The notes beneath the pieces were generated by a model. It was not told where the DNA came from, did no database searches, and saw only the letters and a list, made by a program, of their open reading frames with translations. Both the position numbers and the translations under genes were made by a program. Shown here in pieces: positions 16,302 through 23,818 of a DNA stretch of 32,260 nt (its first letter is position 1; every line of letters starts with the position of its first letter). The DNA comes from an uncultured Burkholderiales bacterium (lineage in GTDB: Bacteria > Pseudomonadota > Gammaproteobacteria > Burkholderiales > Burkholderiaceae_C): positions 1-32,260 of the forward strand of contig CALMQI010000391.1 of NCBI GenBank assembly GCA_937871935.1. The letters run 5' to 3'.

Positions 16302-16322
16302 CACAGCCTGAAAACAAGTCGT
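16288..16322. promoter_or_regulatory. Imperfect inverted repeat over the -10, possible operator
   Basis: ACGCTTGTT (16288-16296) and AACAAGTCGT (16313-16322) are inverted copies with one extra base in the right arm, separated by 16 bp. The left arm ends in the first base of the proposed -10 and the right arm lies just past the predicted start of transcription. A repressor bound here would block the promoter. The regulator family is unknown. Confidence 0.4.
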
Positions 16323-16453
16323 TAGTCGGTGCTTGGCGGGAGGTGGCCACACTTCCCGTGGGTCATTTCGACAAATCGCAGACAGCTTTCTAGAAGAACG
16401 GCCCCAACTCGCGGGCCTCGGAGACATTCAGTGCCGACCAAGTGCCAAATCTC

Positions 16454-16467
16454 GCCTAACATTAGGC
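16454..16467. promoter_or_regulatory. Perfect 14-bp dyad GCCTAA-CA-TTAGGC
   Basis: GCCTAA and TTAGGC form a perfect 6-bp inverted repeat around a 2-bp centre, 28 bp before the GTG start of the ABC operon. The tight spacing suits a dimeric DNA-binding protein better than an RNA hairpin. It is in the transcribed leader if the promoter at 16273 is right, so it could alternatively mark a second, nearer promoter. Confidence 0.35.
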
Positions 16468-16495
16468 AGGTTGCAAATCTTCAGGGGACAGCGAC

Positions 16496-17293
16496 GTGAA
16501 GTCTGCCAACGAGGCCGTACCGGTCCTTGAATGCCAGGGCATTGAGCGCCGCTTCGGTGGCTTGGTGGCCGTGACCGGCGTGGACTTGCGCATCGACCGC
16601 GGCGAGATCTTCGGCTTGGTCGGCCCCAACGGCAGCGGCAAGACAACGCTGGTCAATGCCGTCACCGGGTTCTACCCGCCACAGAAGGGCCGCATCCTGC
16701 TGAACGGCACCGAGATCACCGGCATGAAGCCGCACAAGGTGGCGCGCCAGCATGTCGCGCGCACCTTCCAGAACCTGGCGCTGTTCAACGGCATGTCGGC
16801 GCTCGAGAACATCCTGCTCGGCCGCCACGTGCACCTGAACCCCGGTGTCGTCAAGACGGCGCTGTACTGGTGGCTGAGCCAGCCCGAGGAGATCTCGCAC
16901 CGCCGGCTGTGCGAGGAGACGATCGAGTTCCTGCAACTGCAGGGCGTGCGCGACGAGCCCGTGGAAACACTGCCCATCGGCCTAAAGAAGCGGGTCGAAC
17001 TGGCCCGCGCTCTGGTCGCCGAGCCGACCTTCCTGATCCTGGACGAGCCGATGGCAGGCATGAACCAGGAGGAGAAGGAGTACATGGCGCGCTTCATCCT
17101 CGACGCGCGCGACGAGCGCGGCATCACGGTGCTGCTGATCGAACACCACATGGATGTCGTGATCGGCATCTGCGACCGCATCATGGCCCTGAATTACGGC
17201 GAAGTCATCGGCACCGGTGTGCCGCGCGACGTGGTCGCCAACCCGCGCGTCATCGAAGCCTACCTCGGAAAGGCGCAGCAGCATGCAGCGTGA
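16496..17293 (+). CDS. LivG-like ABC transporter ATP-binding protein
   Basis: A 265-residue ATPase of a Liv-type importer. The Walker A is GPNGSGKTTLVNAVTGFY. The LivG-specific QHVARTFQNLALFNGMSALENILLG follows. The signature is the variant LPIGLKKRVELARAL, where most ABC proteins have LSGGQ. The Walker B with LivG tail is LILDEPMAGMNQEEKEY, and the H-loop is LLIEHHMDVV. It hydrolyses ATP at the inner membrane together with the LivF-like ATPase at the other end of the operon. The GTG start has AGGGGA seven bases upstream. It overlaps the CoA synthetase start by 11 bp. It is the first gene of block C. Confidence 0.94.
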   Translation: MKSANEAVPVLECQGIERRFGGLVAVTGVDLRIDRGEIFGLVGPNGSGKTTLVNAVTGFYPPQKGRILLNGTEITGMKPHKVARQHVARTFQNLALFNGMSALENILLGRHVHLNPGVVKTALYWWLSQPEEISHRRLCEETIEFLQLQGVRDEPVETLPIGLKKRVELARALVAEPTFLILDEPMAGMNQEEKEYMARFILDARDERGITVLLIEHHMDVVIGICDRIMALNYGEVIGTGVPRDVVANPRVIEAYLGKAQQHAA

Positions 17294-19226
17294 CGATCTC
17301 GCCCACGCTGCGGCCCCGGCGCGACAGTGGGACCTGAACCCGCAGACCACCCTGACCCGGCTGCTGGCCGTCAACGCTGGCAGCCATGGGCGCCAGGTCG
17401 CCATGCGCGAGAAGGCGCTCGGCATCTGGCAGGAATTCACCTGGCAACAAGTGCTCGACGAGGTCCTGTCCATCGCGGCCGGTCTTGAGCAATTGGGTTT
17501 CGCTGCCGGAGACTCGATGCTGGTGCTCGGCGACAACCGCGTTCGTCTGTACCTCGGCATGCTGGCTGCCGGCACGCTCAAGGGCTACGCGATGCCGGTG
17601 TACCCCGACGCTACGCCCGACGAGGTACTCCATTTCGCCAGCGAAGCGCAGGCGCGCTTCGCGCTGGCCGAGGACCAGGAGCAGGTCGACAAGCTGTTGG
17701 AATTGCGCGAGAACGCGCCATCTCTGCGGCACATCGTCTACGACGACCCACGCGGCCTCAACCATTACAAGGTCGATGGCCTGGCCTCGTGGGAGCAGTT
17801 GCGCGACGCCGGCGCCGCCCGCCTGCGTAACGAACCGACTCTTCGCGACGATCTGATCAACCGGGCGGTACCCGAAGGCCCGGCGGTGTTCGTGCACTCG
17901 TCGGGCACCACGGGCAAGCCCAAGGGTGTGGTGCTGCAGCAGCGCAACGTGCTCGCTGGCGTGCGCAACGCCTACCAAGGCAAGGTCTTCGGCTGGGGCG
18001 AGCACATCCTGGCCTACCTGCCGATGGCCTGGATTGGTGACTTCGCCGTCACCATGGCCGCGGGCATCGCGCTGCGCTTCACCGTGAACATTCCGGAACG
18101 TTCGGAAACCGTGCTGCGCAACCTGCGCGAGATCGCGCCCACGCTCTACCTTGCCGCGCCGCGCAGCTGGGACAACATGCTGACTTCGATTCGGGTCCGC
18201 ATGGAAGACTCCACGCCGCTGAAGAAGCGCATCTTCGACCACTTCATCGACGTCGGAGTCGCCGTCGAACGGCTGAAGCTCGATGGCAAGACCCCCACAG
18301 CGATGCAGCGCTTGCAATGCCGGCTGGGCGAGATCCTGGTGTTCGGGCCCCTGAAGGACCAGTTCGGGCTGAACCGCATGCGCGTGGCGCTGACCGGTGG
18401 TGAGGCGATGGGGGAGGACACCTTCCTCTTCTATCGAGCGCTGGGCATCAACCTGCGCCAGCTCTACGGGCAGACCGAGAGCAGTGCGTTCAACGCCGTG
18501 CAGGCCGCCGACGAAGTGCGCCTGCACACGGTGGGCCGGCCGCTGCCGGGCGTGGAGGCGAAAATCGCAGACGACGGCGAGATCCTGCTGCGATCGGAGA
18601 GCGTCTTCAGCGGCTACTTCCAGAACGAGGAAGCGACGCGCAAGACCCTCATCGACGGCTGGCTGCAAAGCGGCGACGCGGGCTACGTCGAACCCAATGG
18701 CCACCTGGTCGTGCTGGGCCGGGTGTCCGAAGTCGTGCACACCGCCAAGGGCGAGCGCTACATCCCGAACTACATCGAGAACCGGCTCAAGTTCAGCCCG
18801 TACATCAAGGACGTGGCCGTGCTCGGGACCGGGCGCGACTTCCTCTGCGCGATGGTGTGCATCGATGGTGACGCCGTCGGTCACTGGGCCGAGGTACGCG
18901 GCATTCCCTACATCTCGTACGCCGACCTGTCCCAGAAGGCCGAGGTGTGCGAGCTGGTCGCCATCGCGATCCGACGGCTGAACGAGGCTCTGCCTGAGGG
19001 GCTGCGCATTCGGCGCTTCGTCGACCTGCACAAGGAGTTCGACCCCGACGACGGCGAGATCACGCGCACGCGCAAGCTGCGTCGAAACGTCATCGAAGAG
19101 CGCTACGCGTCCGTCATCCAGGCGCTTTATGCCGGTGACGACTCGACCGTCATGAAGGCGCAGATCACCTACGACACCGGTGATACCGGCGTGATTGAAC
19201 GCAACCTGGTGTTGAGGAATCTTTGA
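17283..19226 (+). CDS. Long-chain-type acyl-CoA synthetase (AMP-forming) inside the ABC operon
   Basis: A 647-residue ANL-family ligase of the long-chain fatty acyl-CoA synthetase branch. The ATP-binding loop is VFVHSSGTTGKPKGVVLQQRN. The adenylation motif is LRQLYGQTESSAFN, and WLQSGDAGYVEPNGHLVVLGRVSEVV is the hinge region. The segment GERYIPNYIENRLKFSPYIKDVAVLG is typical of long-chain FACS. The track start at 17217 is upstream of the real ATG at 17283, which overlaps the LivG-like stop. It lies between the ATPase and the LivH-like permease, so its job is probably to activate the imported carboxylate at the membrane and trap it as a CoA ester. Chain length and substrate are not determined. 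Confidence 0.93.
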   Translation: MQRDDLAHAAAPARQWDLNPQTTLTRLLAVNAGSHGRQVAMREKALGIWQEFTWQQVLDEVLSIAAGLEQLGFAAGDSMLVLGDNRVRLYLGMLAAGTLKGYAMPVYPDATPDEVLHFASEAQARFALAEDQEQVDKLLELRENAPSLRHIVYDDPRGLNHYKVDGLASWEQLRDAGAARLRNEPTLRDDLINRAVPEGPAVFVHSSGTTGKPKGVVLQQRNVLAGVRNAYQGKVFGWGEHILAYLPMAWIGDFAVTMAAGIALRFTVNIPERSETVLRNLREIAPTLYLAAPRSWDNMLTSIRVRMEDSTPLKKRIFDHFIDVGVAVERLKLDGKTPTAMQRLQCRLGEILVFGPLKDQFGLNRMRVALTGGEAMGEDTFLFYRALGINLRQLYGQTESSAFNAVQAADEVRLHTVGRPLPGVEAKIADDGEILLRSESVFSGYFQNEEATRKTLIDGWLQSGDAGYVEPNGHLVVLGRVSEVVHTAKGERYIPNYIENRLKFSPYIKDVAVLGTGRDFLCAMVCIDGDAVGHWAEVRGIPYISYADLSQKAEVCELVAIAIRRLNEALPEGLRIRRFVDLHKEFDPDDGEITRTRKLRRNVIEERYASVIQALYAGDDSTVMKAQITYDTGDTGVIERNLVLRNL

Positions 19227-19228
19227 CC

Positions 19229-20116
19229 ATGGACTTGTCACTCTTCCTCGAACTGGCCATCAACGGCGCCCTGTCGGGCCTGATGTATTCGCTGGTCGCA
19301 CTGGGCATCGTGCTCATCTACAAGTCGTCTTCGGTGCCCAACCTGGCGCAGGGGGCGCTGGCCATGCTCGGCGCCTTTGTGACGCTGGCCGTCTTCGAGG
19401 CCTTGAAGGCGCCGATGTGGGTGGCCTTGCCGGTCGCGATGGTGCTGATGTTCCTGATCGGCATGGGCATCGAACGCGTGGCGCTGCGCCGGCTTGCAGG
19501 CCGGCCGCTGGTGATGATCCTGATGATGACGCTGGCGCTCGACATTTTCGTGCGCGCAGCAGCACTCGTCGTCTGGGGCGGCACCAACCGCGTGCTGCCC
19601 TTACCGATCTCCTCAGACCCGCTCTTCCTGGGCGACGTGCTGATCAACCGCAGCTACGTGGCCGGCGGCGTCACGGCCCTGCTGCTGTTCGGCTTCTTCG
19701 TGTTGTTCTTCCGCACCCGCATGGGCATCGTGCTGCGGGCGATCTCCGACGACTACACGGCGTCATGGTCGGTTGGCATCTCGGTCGAACGCGGTGTCGC
19801 GCTGTCCTGGGCCATGTCTGCGGCCGTGGCCACCTTGGCCGGTGCCTTGTGGGGGTCGATCCAGGGCGTGGACCAGTCGCTGTCACAACTGCTGCTGATG
19901 GGTGTCGCCGTGGCCGTGCTGGGTGGCCTGGACAGCATCGGCGGCGCCATCGTCGCCGGCCTGCTGCTGGGCATGTTCCAGGGCGTGGCCTCGGGCTACC
20001 TCGACCGCCTGGTCGGCGGCGGCAGCCGCGAACTCGTGGTCGCCGCGACGCTGGTGCTGACCATCCTGATCCGCCCGCATGGCCTGTTCGGCCGCGAAGA
20101 CATCCAGAGGATCTGA
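19229..20116 (+). CDS. LivH-like ABC transporter permease
   Basis: A 295-residue integral membrane permease with about eight hydrophobic segments. It has the LivH signature ALGIVLIYKSSSVPNLAQGALAMLGAF near the N-terminus, the cytoplasmic coupling region RTRMGIVLRAISDDYTASWSVGI and GVAVAVLGGLDSIGGAIVAGLLLG. It pairs with the LivM-like permease to form the channel. Two starts are possible: TTG 19223 overlapping the synthetase stop, or ATG 19229. The ATG is preferred because GAGGA sits ten bases before it and MDLSLFLELAINGALSGLMYSL is a normal family N-terminus. Confidence 0.93.
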   Translation: MDLSLFLELAINGALSGLMYSLVALGIVLIYKSSSVPNLAQGALAMLGAFVTLAVFEALKAPMWVALPVAMVLMFLIGMGIERVALRRLAGRPLVMILMMTLALDIFVRAAALVVWGGTNRVLPLPISSDPLFLGDVLINRSYVAGGVTALLLFGFFVLFFRTRMGIVLRAISDDYTASWSVGISVERGVALSWAMSAAVATLAGALWGSIQGVDQSLSQLLLMGVAVAVLGGLDSIGGAIVAGLLLGMFQGVASGYLDRLVGGGSRELVVAATLVLTILIRPHGLFGREDIQRI

Positions 20117-20120
20117 TTCC

Positions 20121-21194
20121 ATGTTCTACCGTCAGGCAGGCATCCACCACACCACCTACCGTGGTGACCGGCAGCTGTTCCCCATCCCCTTCGATCGCTG
20201 GCAACTCGCCGTCCTTCTGGCACTGGCCCTCGCGGCGCCGCTGCTGCTGAGTTCGCTGTACATGAAGAGCTACGTCTTGCCGTGGCTCATCTGGACGGCT
20301 GCGGCGCTGGGGCTCAACCTCATCCTCGGCTGGGCCGGGCAGTTCCACTTCGGCTACGCCGCCATCATGGGCATCGGCGCGTACACCGCTGTCCATGCCA
20401 CGCGCAACGGCATTCCCTTCGAGATCGCCATCGTGCTCGCGGGCGCGGTCGCAACGCTCATCGGTTGTGCCTTTGCGATCACGGCGCTGCGTGTTCGCGG
20501 CCTGTACCTGGCGCTCAGCACGCTGGCCCTGCAGTTTGTGATGGACTGGGTGATCAACAAGGTGCCGGCCGTCAGCGGCGGCACGCAGGCCACGATCCAG
20601 GCACCGCCGCTGCGACTGTTGGGCATGGAGGTCACGTCCGACGCCGGGCTGTACTACGTCGTGCTGGTCTGGTGCGTGCTCGTCACCATCTTCATGCTCA
20701 ACCTGCGCCGCACCGGTCTCGGCCGGGCGCTGGTGGCGGTGCGCGAAAAGGACTTTGCCGCCGCGGTCATCGGCGTCAACAGCTTCTATTACAAGCTGGT
20801 GGCGTTTGCGATGTCGTCCTTCATCGGCGGCATCAGCGGCGCCATTCTCATCTTTACTTTCTATCACGCCGTCACGCCGGAACAGTTCGCCGTGAACGTG
20901 TCGATCCAGGTGCTGGCCATGGTGATCGTGGGCGGCCTGGGCAGCGTGATCGGCTGCTACTTCGGCGTCGCGTTCATCTTGCTGCTGCCCGGCATCGTGG
21001 CCAACCTGATCTTCGCTGGCGCCCAGGCAATGGACTTGAAGATCGGCATCGAGTTGCTGGCCCACATCCCGAGCTTCCTCTACGGGATTCTGATCATCGG
21101 GTTTCTGCTGTTCGAACCTTTGGGTCTGGCAAAGATCTACACGAACCTGCGCAACTACCTCATTTTCTGGCCGTTCGGCTACGCCCGCAAGTAG
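20121..21194 (+). CDS. LivM-like ABC transporter permease
   Basis: A 357-residue permease with hydrophobic segments throughout. Its signature is LNLILGWAGQFHFGYAAIMGIGAYTAV, which in LivM is usually LG..GQ.SlGha.fmgiGAY. LNLRRTGLGRALVAVREKDFAAAVIGVN is the EAA-like ATPase contact loop. The C-terminus LIFWPFGYARK is short and basic. It starts at ATG 20121, four bases after the LivH-like stop; the longer track start lies inside the LivH-like gene. A 46-bp gap with AGGAG then leads to the first binding-protein gene. Confidence 0.93.
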   Translation: MFYRQAGIHHTTYRGDRQLFPIPFDRWQLAVLLALALAAPLLLSSLYMKSYVLPWLIWTAAALGLNLILGWAGQFHFGYAAIMGIGAYTAVHATRNGIPFEIAIVLAGAVATLIGCAFAITALRVRGLYLALSTLALQFVMDWVINKVPAVSGGTQATIQAPPLRLLGMEVTSDAGLYYVVLVWCVLVTIFMLNLRRTGLGRALVAVREKDFAAAVIGVNSFYYKLVAFAMSSFIGGISGAILIFTFYHAVTPEQFAVNVSIQVLAMVIVGGLGSVIGCYFGVAFILLLPGIVANLIFAGAQAMDLKIGIELLAHIPSFLYGILIIGFLLFEPLGLAKIYTNLRNYLIFWPFGYARK

Positions 21195-21240
21195 CGGCTC
21201 TTAACCATCCAGCCCCACCACCCCACAGGAGCAGACGACC

Positions 21241-22482
21241 ATGTACCTAAAACTCAAGCTGATGCTCGGAGCGGCCGCCGTGCTGCTCGGAGCCGTGCCC
21301 GCGCACGCCGAAACCCTTCGCTTCGCGCTGTGCTACGACCTGACCAAGGCCTACACCTTCATCACGCCGCAGGTCGTGCAGGCGGTGCGCGACTATGCCG
21401 CGGTGCTCAACCTGAAGGGGGGCATCGAAGGCAATCCAATAGAGATCATCGTCCAGGACCATGGCAACGAGCCGCAGCGCGGGATCGAGTGCTACGAAAA
21501 GGTGAAGGACCAGGCGCTGACCGTCGATTTGCTGTCCACGCCGGTGTCGCGAGCCGTGCTGCCACGCGCGATGAAGGACGGCAAGGTGATGGTCCAGGCA
21601 CTCGTCGGCCGTGGCGATGCGGTGGATGGCGAGGTGTTCAAGTGGATCTTCCCGCTCGGCCCGACCTATTGGGGCCAGGCCGCCAACATTGTCAGCCACT
21701 TCAAGAAGCAGTCCGGCGGCAACCTGAAGGGCAAGAAGATCGCATTCCTGTACATCGACTACCCGTTCGGGCAAGAACCGATCCCGGTGATGCAGGAACT
21801 GCAGAAGCGTGAGGGCTTTGAGCTCCAGTTGTTCCCTTACCCGCTGCCGGGCAGCGACCAGTCGTCTGCCTGGTCGCAGATGCGCCGTTTCCAGCCCGAC
21901 CTGATCGTGCACTGGGCGTTCTCGGCCATGCACGTGGTCGCGTCGAAGGAGGCCAAGCGCAACGGCATATCGCTGGACAAGATGGTCACCGTGAACTGGT
22001 TCAACGAAACAGACCTGAACAATATCGGTAACGATGTCGCCAAGGGCATCCGCCGGTCAACCACGGTAGCCAGCGGCGTCGACAACCCCATCATGAAAGA
22101 CATCATTCGCGAGCTGTACGACAAGGGCAAGGGCAACGGCGATCGCAAGTTCCTCTCCGACATCTACTACTCCACGGGGCTGGCCATCTACGCGCCCATC
22201 TTCGAGGCCGCCCGACTGGCGGTGAAGAGCGACAAGACCCCGATGACTGCGGAGAAGATGCGCAAGGGTCTGGAGAGCGTGCGCGGCTTTGACGCCGGCG
22301 GCCTGTTGCCAGCGCTCACGGTCAGCGCCAAGGACCACGGCGGGGGCGGCAAGTCGCGGATCGAACTGTGGGATGGCTCGAAGTGGATCCCGCAGGGGGA
22401 CTGGATCGCCGACTACAACGACCTGATCTGGAGCACGGTGAAGCAGCACTCGGCGGAATTCGCCAAATCCACCGGGCAGTGA
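21241..22482 (+). CDS. Liv-type periplasmic substrate-binding protein, copy 1 of 3
   Basis: A 413-residue type I periplasmic binding protein with Sec signal peptide MYLKLKLMLGAAAVLLGAVPAHA, probably cut after A23. The mature part begins ETLRFALCYDLTKAYTFITPQ. Conserved features shared with the next two genes are VQDHGNEPQRGIECYEKVK, VSRAVLPRAMKDG, GDAVDGEVFKWIFPLGPTYWGQAAN, and the C-terminal KDHGGGGKSRIELWDGSKW. It should deliver substrate to the LivHM-like channel. This copy has the 5' leader with AGGAG nine bases before ATG. Ligand unknown; aromatic or fatty-acid-like carboxylates fit the adjacent synthetase. Confidence 0.93.
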   Translation: MYLKLKLMLGAAAVLLGAVPAHAETLRFALCYDLTKAYTFITPQVVQAVRDYAAVLNLKGGIEGNPIEIIVQDHGNEPQRGIECYEKVKDQALTVDLLSTPVSRAVLPRAMKDGKVMVQALVGRGDAVDGEVFKWIFPLGPTYWGQAANIVSHFKKQSGGNLKGKKIAFLYIDYPFGQEPIPVMQELQKREGFELQLFPYPLPGSDQSSAWSQMRRFQPDLIVHWAFSAMHVVASKEAKRNGISLDKMVTVNWFNETDLNNIGNDVAKGIRRSTTVASGVDNPIMKDIIRELYDKGKGNGDRKFLSDIYYSTGLAIYAPIFEAARLAVKSDKTPMTAEKMRKGLESVRGFDAGGLLPALTVSAKDHGGGGKSRIELWDGSKWIPQGDWIADYNDLIWSTVKQHSAEFAKSTGQ

Positions 22483-22490
22483 TCCATTTC

Positions 22491-22521
22491 GCCCCACACC
22501 GGCCTGCGGCCGGTGTGGGGC
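22491..22521 (+). terminator. Perfect 14-bp stem-loop between binding-protein genes 1 and 2
   Basis: GCCCCACACCGGCC (22491-22504) and GGCCGGTGTGGGGC (22508-22521) form a perfect stem with a TGC loop, starting 8 bases after the stop of copy 1. No run of T follows (ACAAACCG), so it is not a classical intrinsic terminator. It more likely acts as a 3' barrier to RNA decay or as a partial terminator that sets the ratio between copy 1 and the genes behind it. Confidence 0.75.
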
Positions 22522-22544
22522 ACAAACCGAACAGGAGAATTCAT

Positions 22545-23789
22545 ATGCGATCCACTCTGAAGAGAGTGCTGGTGGCAGCCACCTTGCTGGTCTCGGCCCA
22601 GGTTACGCTGGCCGCGGATCCGGTCAAGTTCGGTTTGTGCTACGACCTGACGAAGATCTATGTTGCTGCCGTCCCGCAATTGGCACAGGCCGTCAAGGAC
22701 TACGCCGACCTGCTCAACGCGCGCGGTGGCCTCGAAGGACACCCGATCGAAGTCACGGTCCAGGATCATGGTAACGAACCCCAACGTGGAATCGACTGCT
22801 ACGAGCGTCTGAAGCGTGAAGGCACGATGGTCTTCGACTTCTTCTCGACGCCGGTCTCCCGCGCCGTGCTGCCGCGCATCATGCAGGACGGGAACATCCT
22901 GGTGCAGCCCCTGGTGGGCCGGGGTGACGCCGTCGACGGCGAAGTCTTCAAGCAGGTGTTTCCGTTGGCTCCGACCTATTGGGGCCAAGCGGCAAACATC
23001 ATCAGCTACTTCAAGAAGCAAGGCGGGGGAAGCCTCAAAGGCAAGAAGGTGGCTTTCCTGTACCTCGACACGCCCTTTGGCCGCGAGCCAACGCCGGTGT
23101 TCGAGGCTCTGAAACGGCTCGAGAGCTTCGAGTACCAGGCATTTCCATTCCCCGTGCCGGGCAATGACCAGAGCGCGGCGTTCACGCAGATTCGGCGCTT
23201 CCAGCCCGACTGGCTGATCCTGTGGTCCTTCTCACCGCTGAATCCGATCACCTTCCGCGAGATGCAGCGCAACGGCATTCCGATCGACAGGATGGTGACC
23301 GTGAACTGGATCAACGAGGTCGACATCAACAACTTTGGTGCCGCCGCTGCAAAGGGACTCAAACGCTCGACTGTTGTCGTCGGCGGAGCTGAGCATCCTT
23401 TGGTGAAGGACATCCTGCGCGAGGTATACGACAAGGGCAAAGGCAATGGCGACCGGAAACTCGTCGCCGATTCCTACTACAACACGGGTCTGGCCGTGTA
23501 CTCGTCTGTCTTCGAAGGCGTGCGAATCGCCATCAAGACGCAGGGTTGGCCCCTGACACCGGAGAAGATCCGACAGGGCATGTATGGCATCAAGAACTTC
23601 GATGCCAAGGGCTTCATGGCGCCGATCACCGTCACGCCCAAGGACCACGGCGGTGGCGGCAAAACCCGCATCGACATGTGGGACGGCAGCAAGTGGGTCG
23701 CCCAGACCGACTGGTTCGCCGACTACACGGGCCTGGTCAACACGCTCGTCAAGGCCAATTCTGCAGACTTTGCCAAGGCCAACAAGTAG
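22545..23789 (+). CDS. Liv-type periplasmic substrate-binding protein, copy 2 of 3
   Basis: A 414-residue paralogue of its two neighbours. The signal peptide MRSTLKRVLVAATLLVSAQVTLAA is followed by DPVKFGLCYDLTKIYVAAVPQ. It keeps QDHGNEPQRGIDCYERLK, FFSTPVSRAVLPRIMQDG, FPLAPTYWGQAAN and KDHGGGGKTRIDMWDGSKW. It differs in the ligand-side segment LILWSFSPLNPITFREMQRNG, where copies 1 and 3 have IVHWAFSAMHVVASKE and IVHWGVGPMNVVALKE. This suggests a changed ligand preference. The true start is ATG 22545, seven bases after AGGAG; the track start at 22368 is inside copy 1. Confidence 0.93.
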   Translation: MRSTLKRVLVAATLLVSAQVTLAADPVKFGLCYDLTKIYVAAVPQLAQAVKDYADLLNARGGLEGHPIEVTVQDHGNEPQRGIDCYERLKREGTMVFDFFSTPVSRAVLPRIMQDGNILVQPLVGRGDAVDGEVFKQVFPLAPTYWGQAANIISYFKKQGGGSLKGKKVAFLYLDTPFGREPTPVFEALKRLESFEYQAFPFPVPGNDQSAAFTQIRRFQPDWLILWSFSPLNPITFREMQRNGIPIDRMVTVNWINEVDINNFGAAAAKGLKRSTVVVGGAEHPLVKDILREVYDKGKGNGDRKLVADSYYNTGLAVYSSVFEGVRIAIKTQGWPLTPEKIRQGMYGIKNFDAKGFMAPITVTPKDHGGGGKTRIDMWDGSKWVAQTDWFADYTGLVNTLVKANSADFAKANK

Positions 23790-23803
23790 GGCGCCTCTGC
23801 GCC
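23790..23803 (+). other. Small hairpin between binding-protein genes 2 and 3
   Basis: GGCGC and GCGCC form a perfect 5-bp stem with a CTCT loop, beginning on the base after the stop of copy 2 and ending just before the GAGGAGA ribosome site of copy 3. It is much weaker than the hairpin between copies 1 and 2, and may simply reflect GC-rich sequence. Confidence 0.35.
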
Positions 23804-23818
23804 GCGAGGAGACAAGAC

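Larger units (their letters stand above)
16176..16495. other. Gene-free divergent intergenic region
   Basis: This is the only stretch over 300 bp without a gene. It separates the leftward block B from the rightward ABC operon and is visibly richer in A/T than its surroundings. It contains a sigma70-like promoter reading right (16273-16301), an imperfect dyad over its -10 (16288-16322) and a short perfect dyad nearer the ABC operon (16454-16467). No convincing leftward promoter, small ORF or RNA gene was seen. The regulator that binds here is not encoded in the window. Confidence 0.7.

Noticed and set aside
17250-19241. 663-residue ORF on the minus strand
   Set aside because: Antisense to the acyl-CoA synthetase, whose motifs are complete; the minus translation shows no family pattern.
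22537-22547. GAATTC directly followed by CATATG, like an EcoRI-NdeI cloning junction
   Set aside because: It falls in a natural ribosome-site/start region (AGGAG then ATG) with continuous homologous sequence on both sides, so chance is sufficient.
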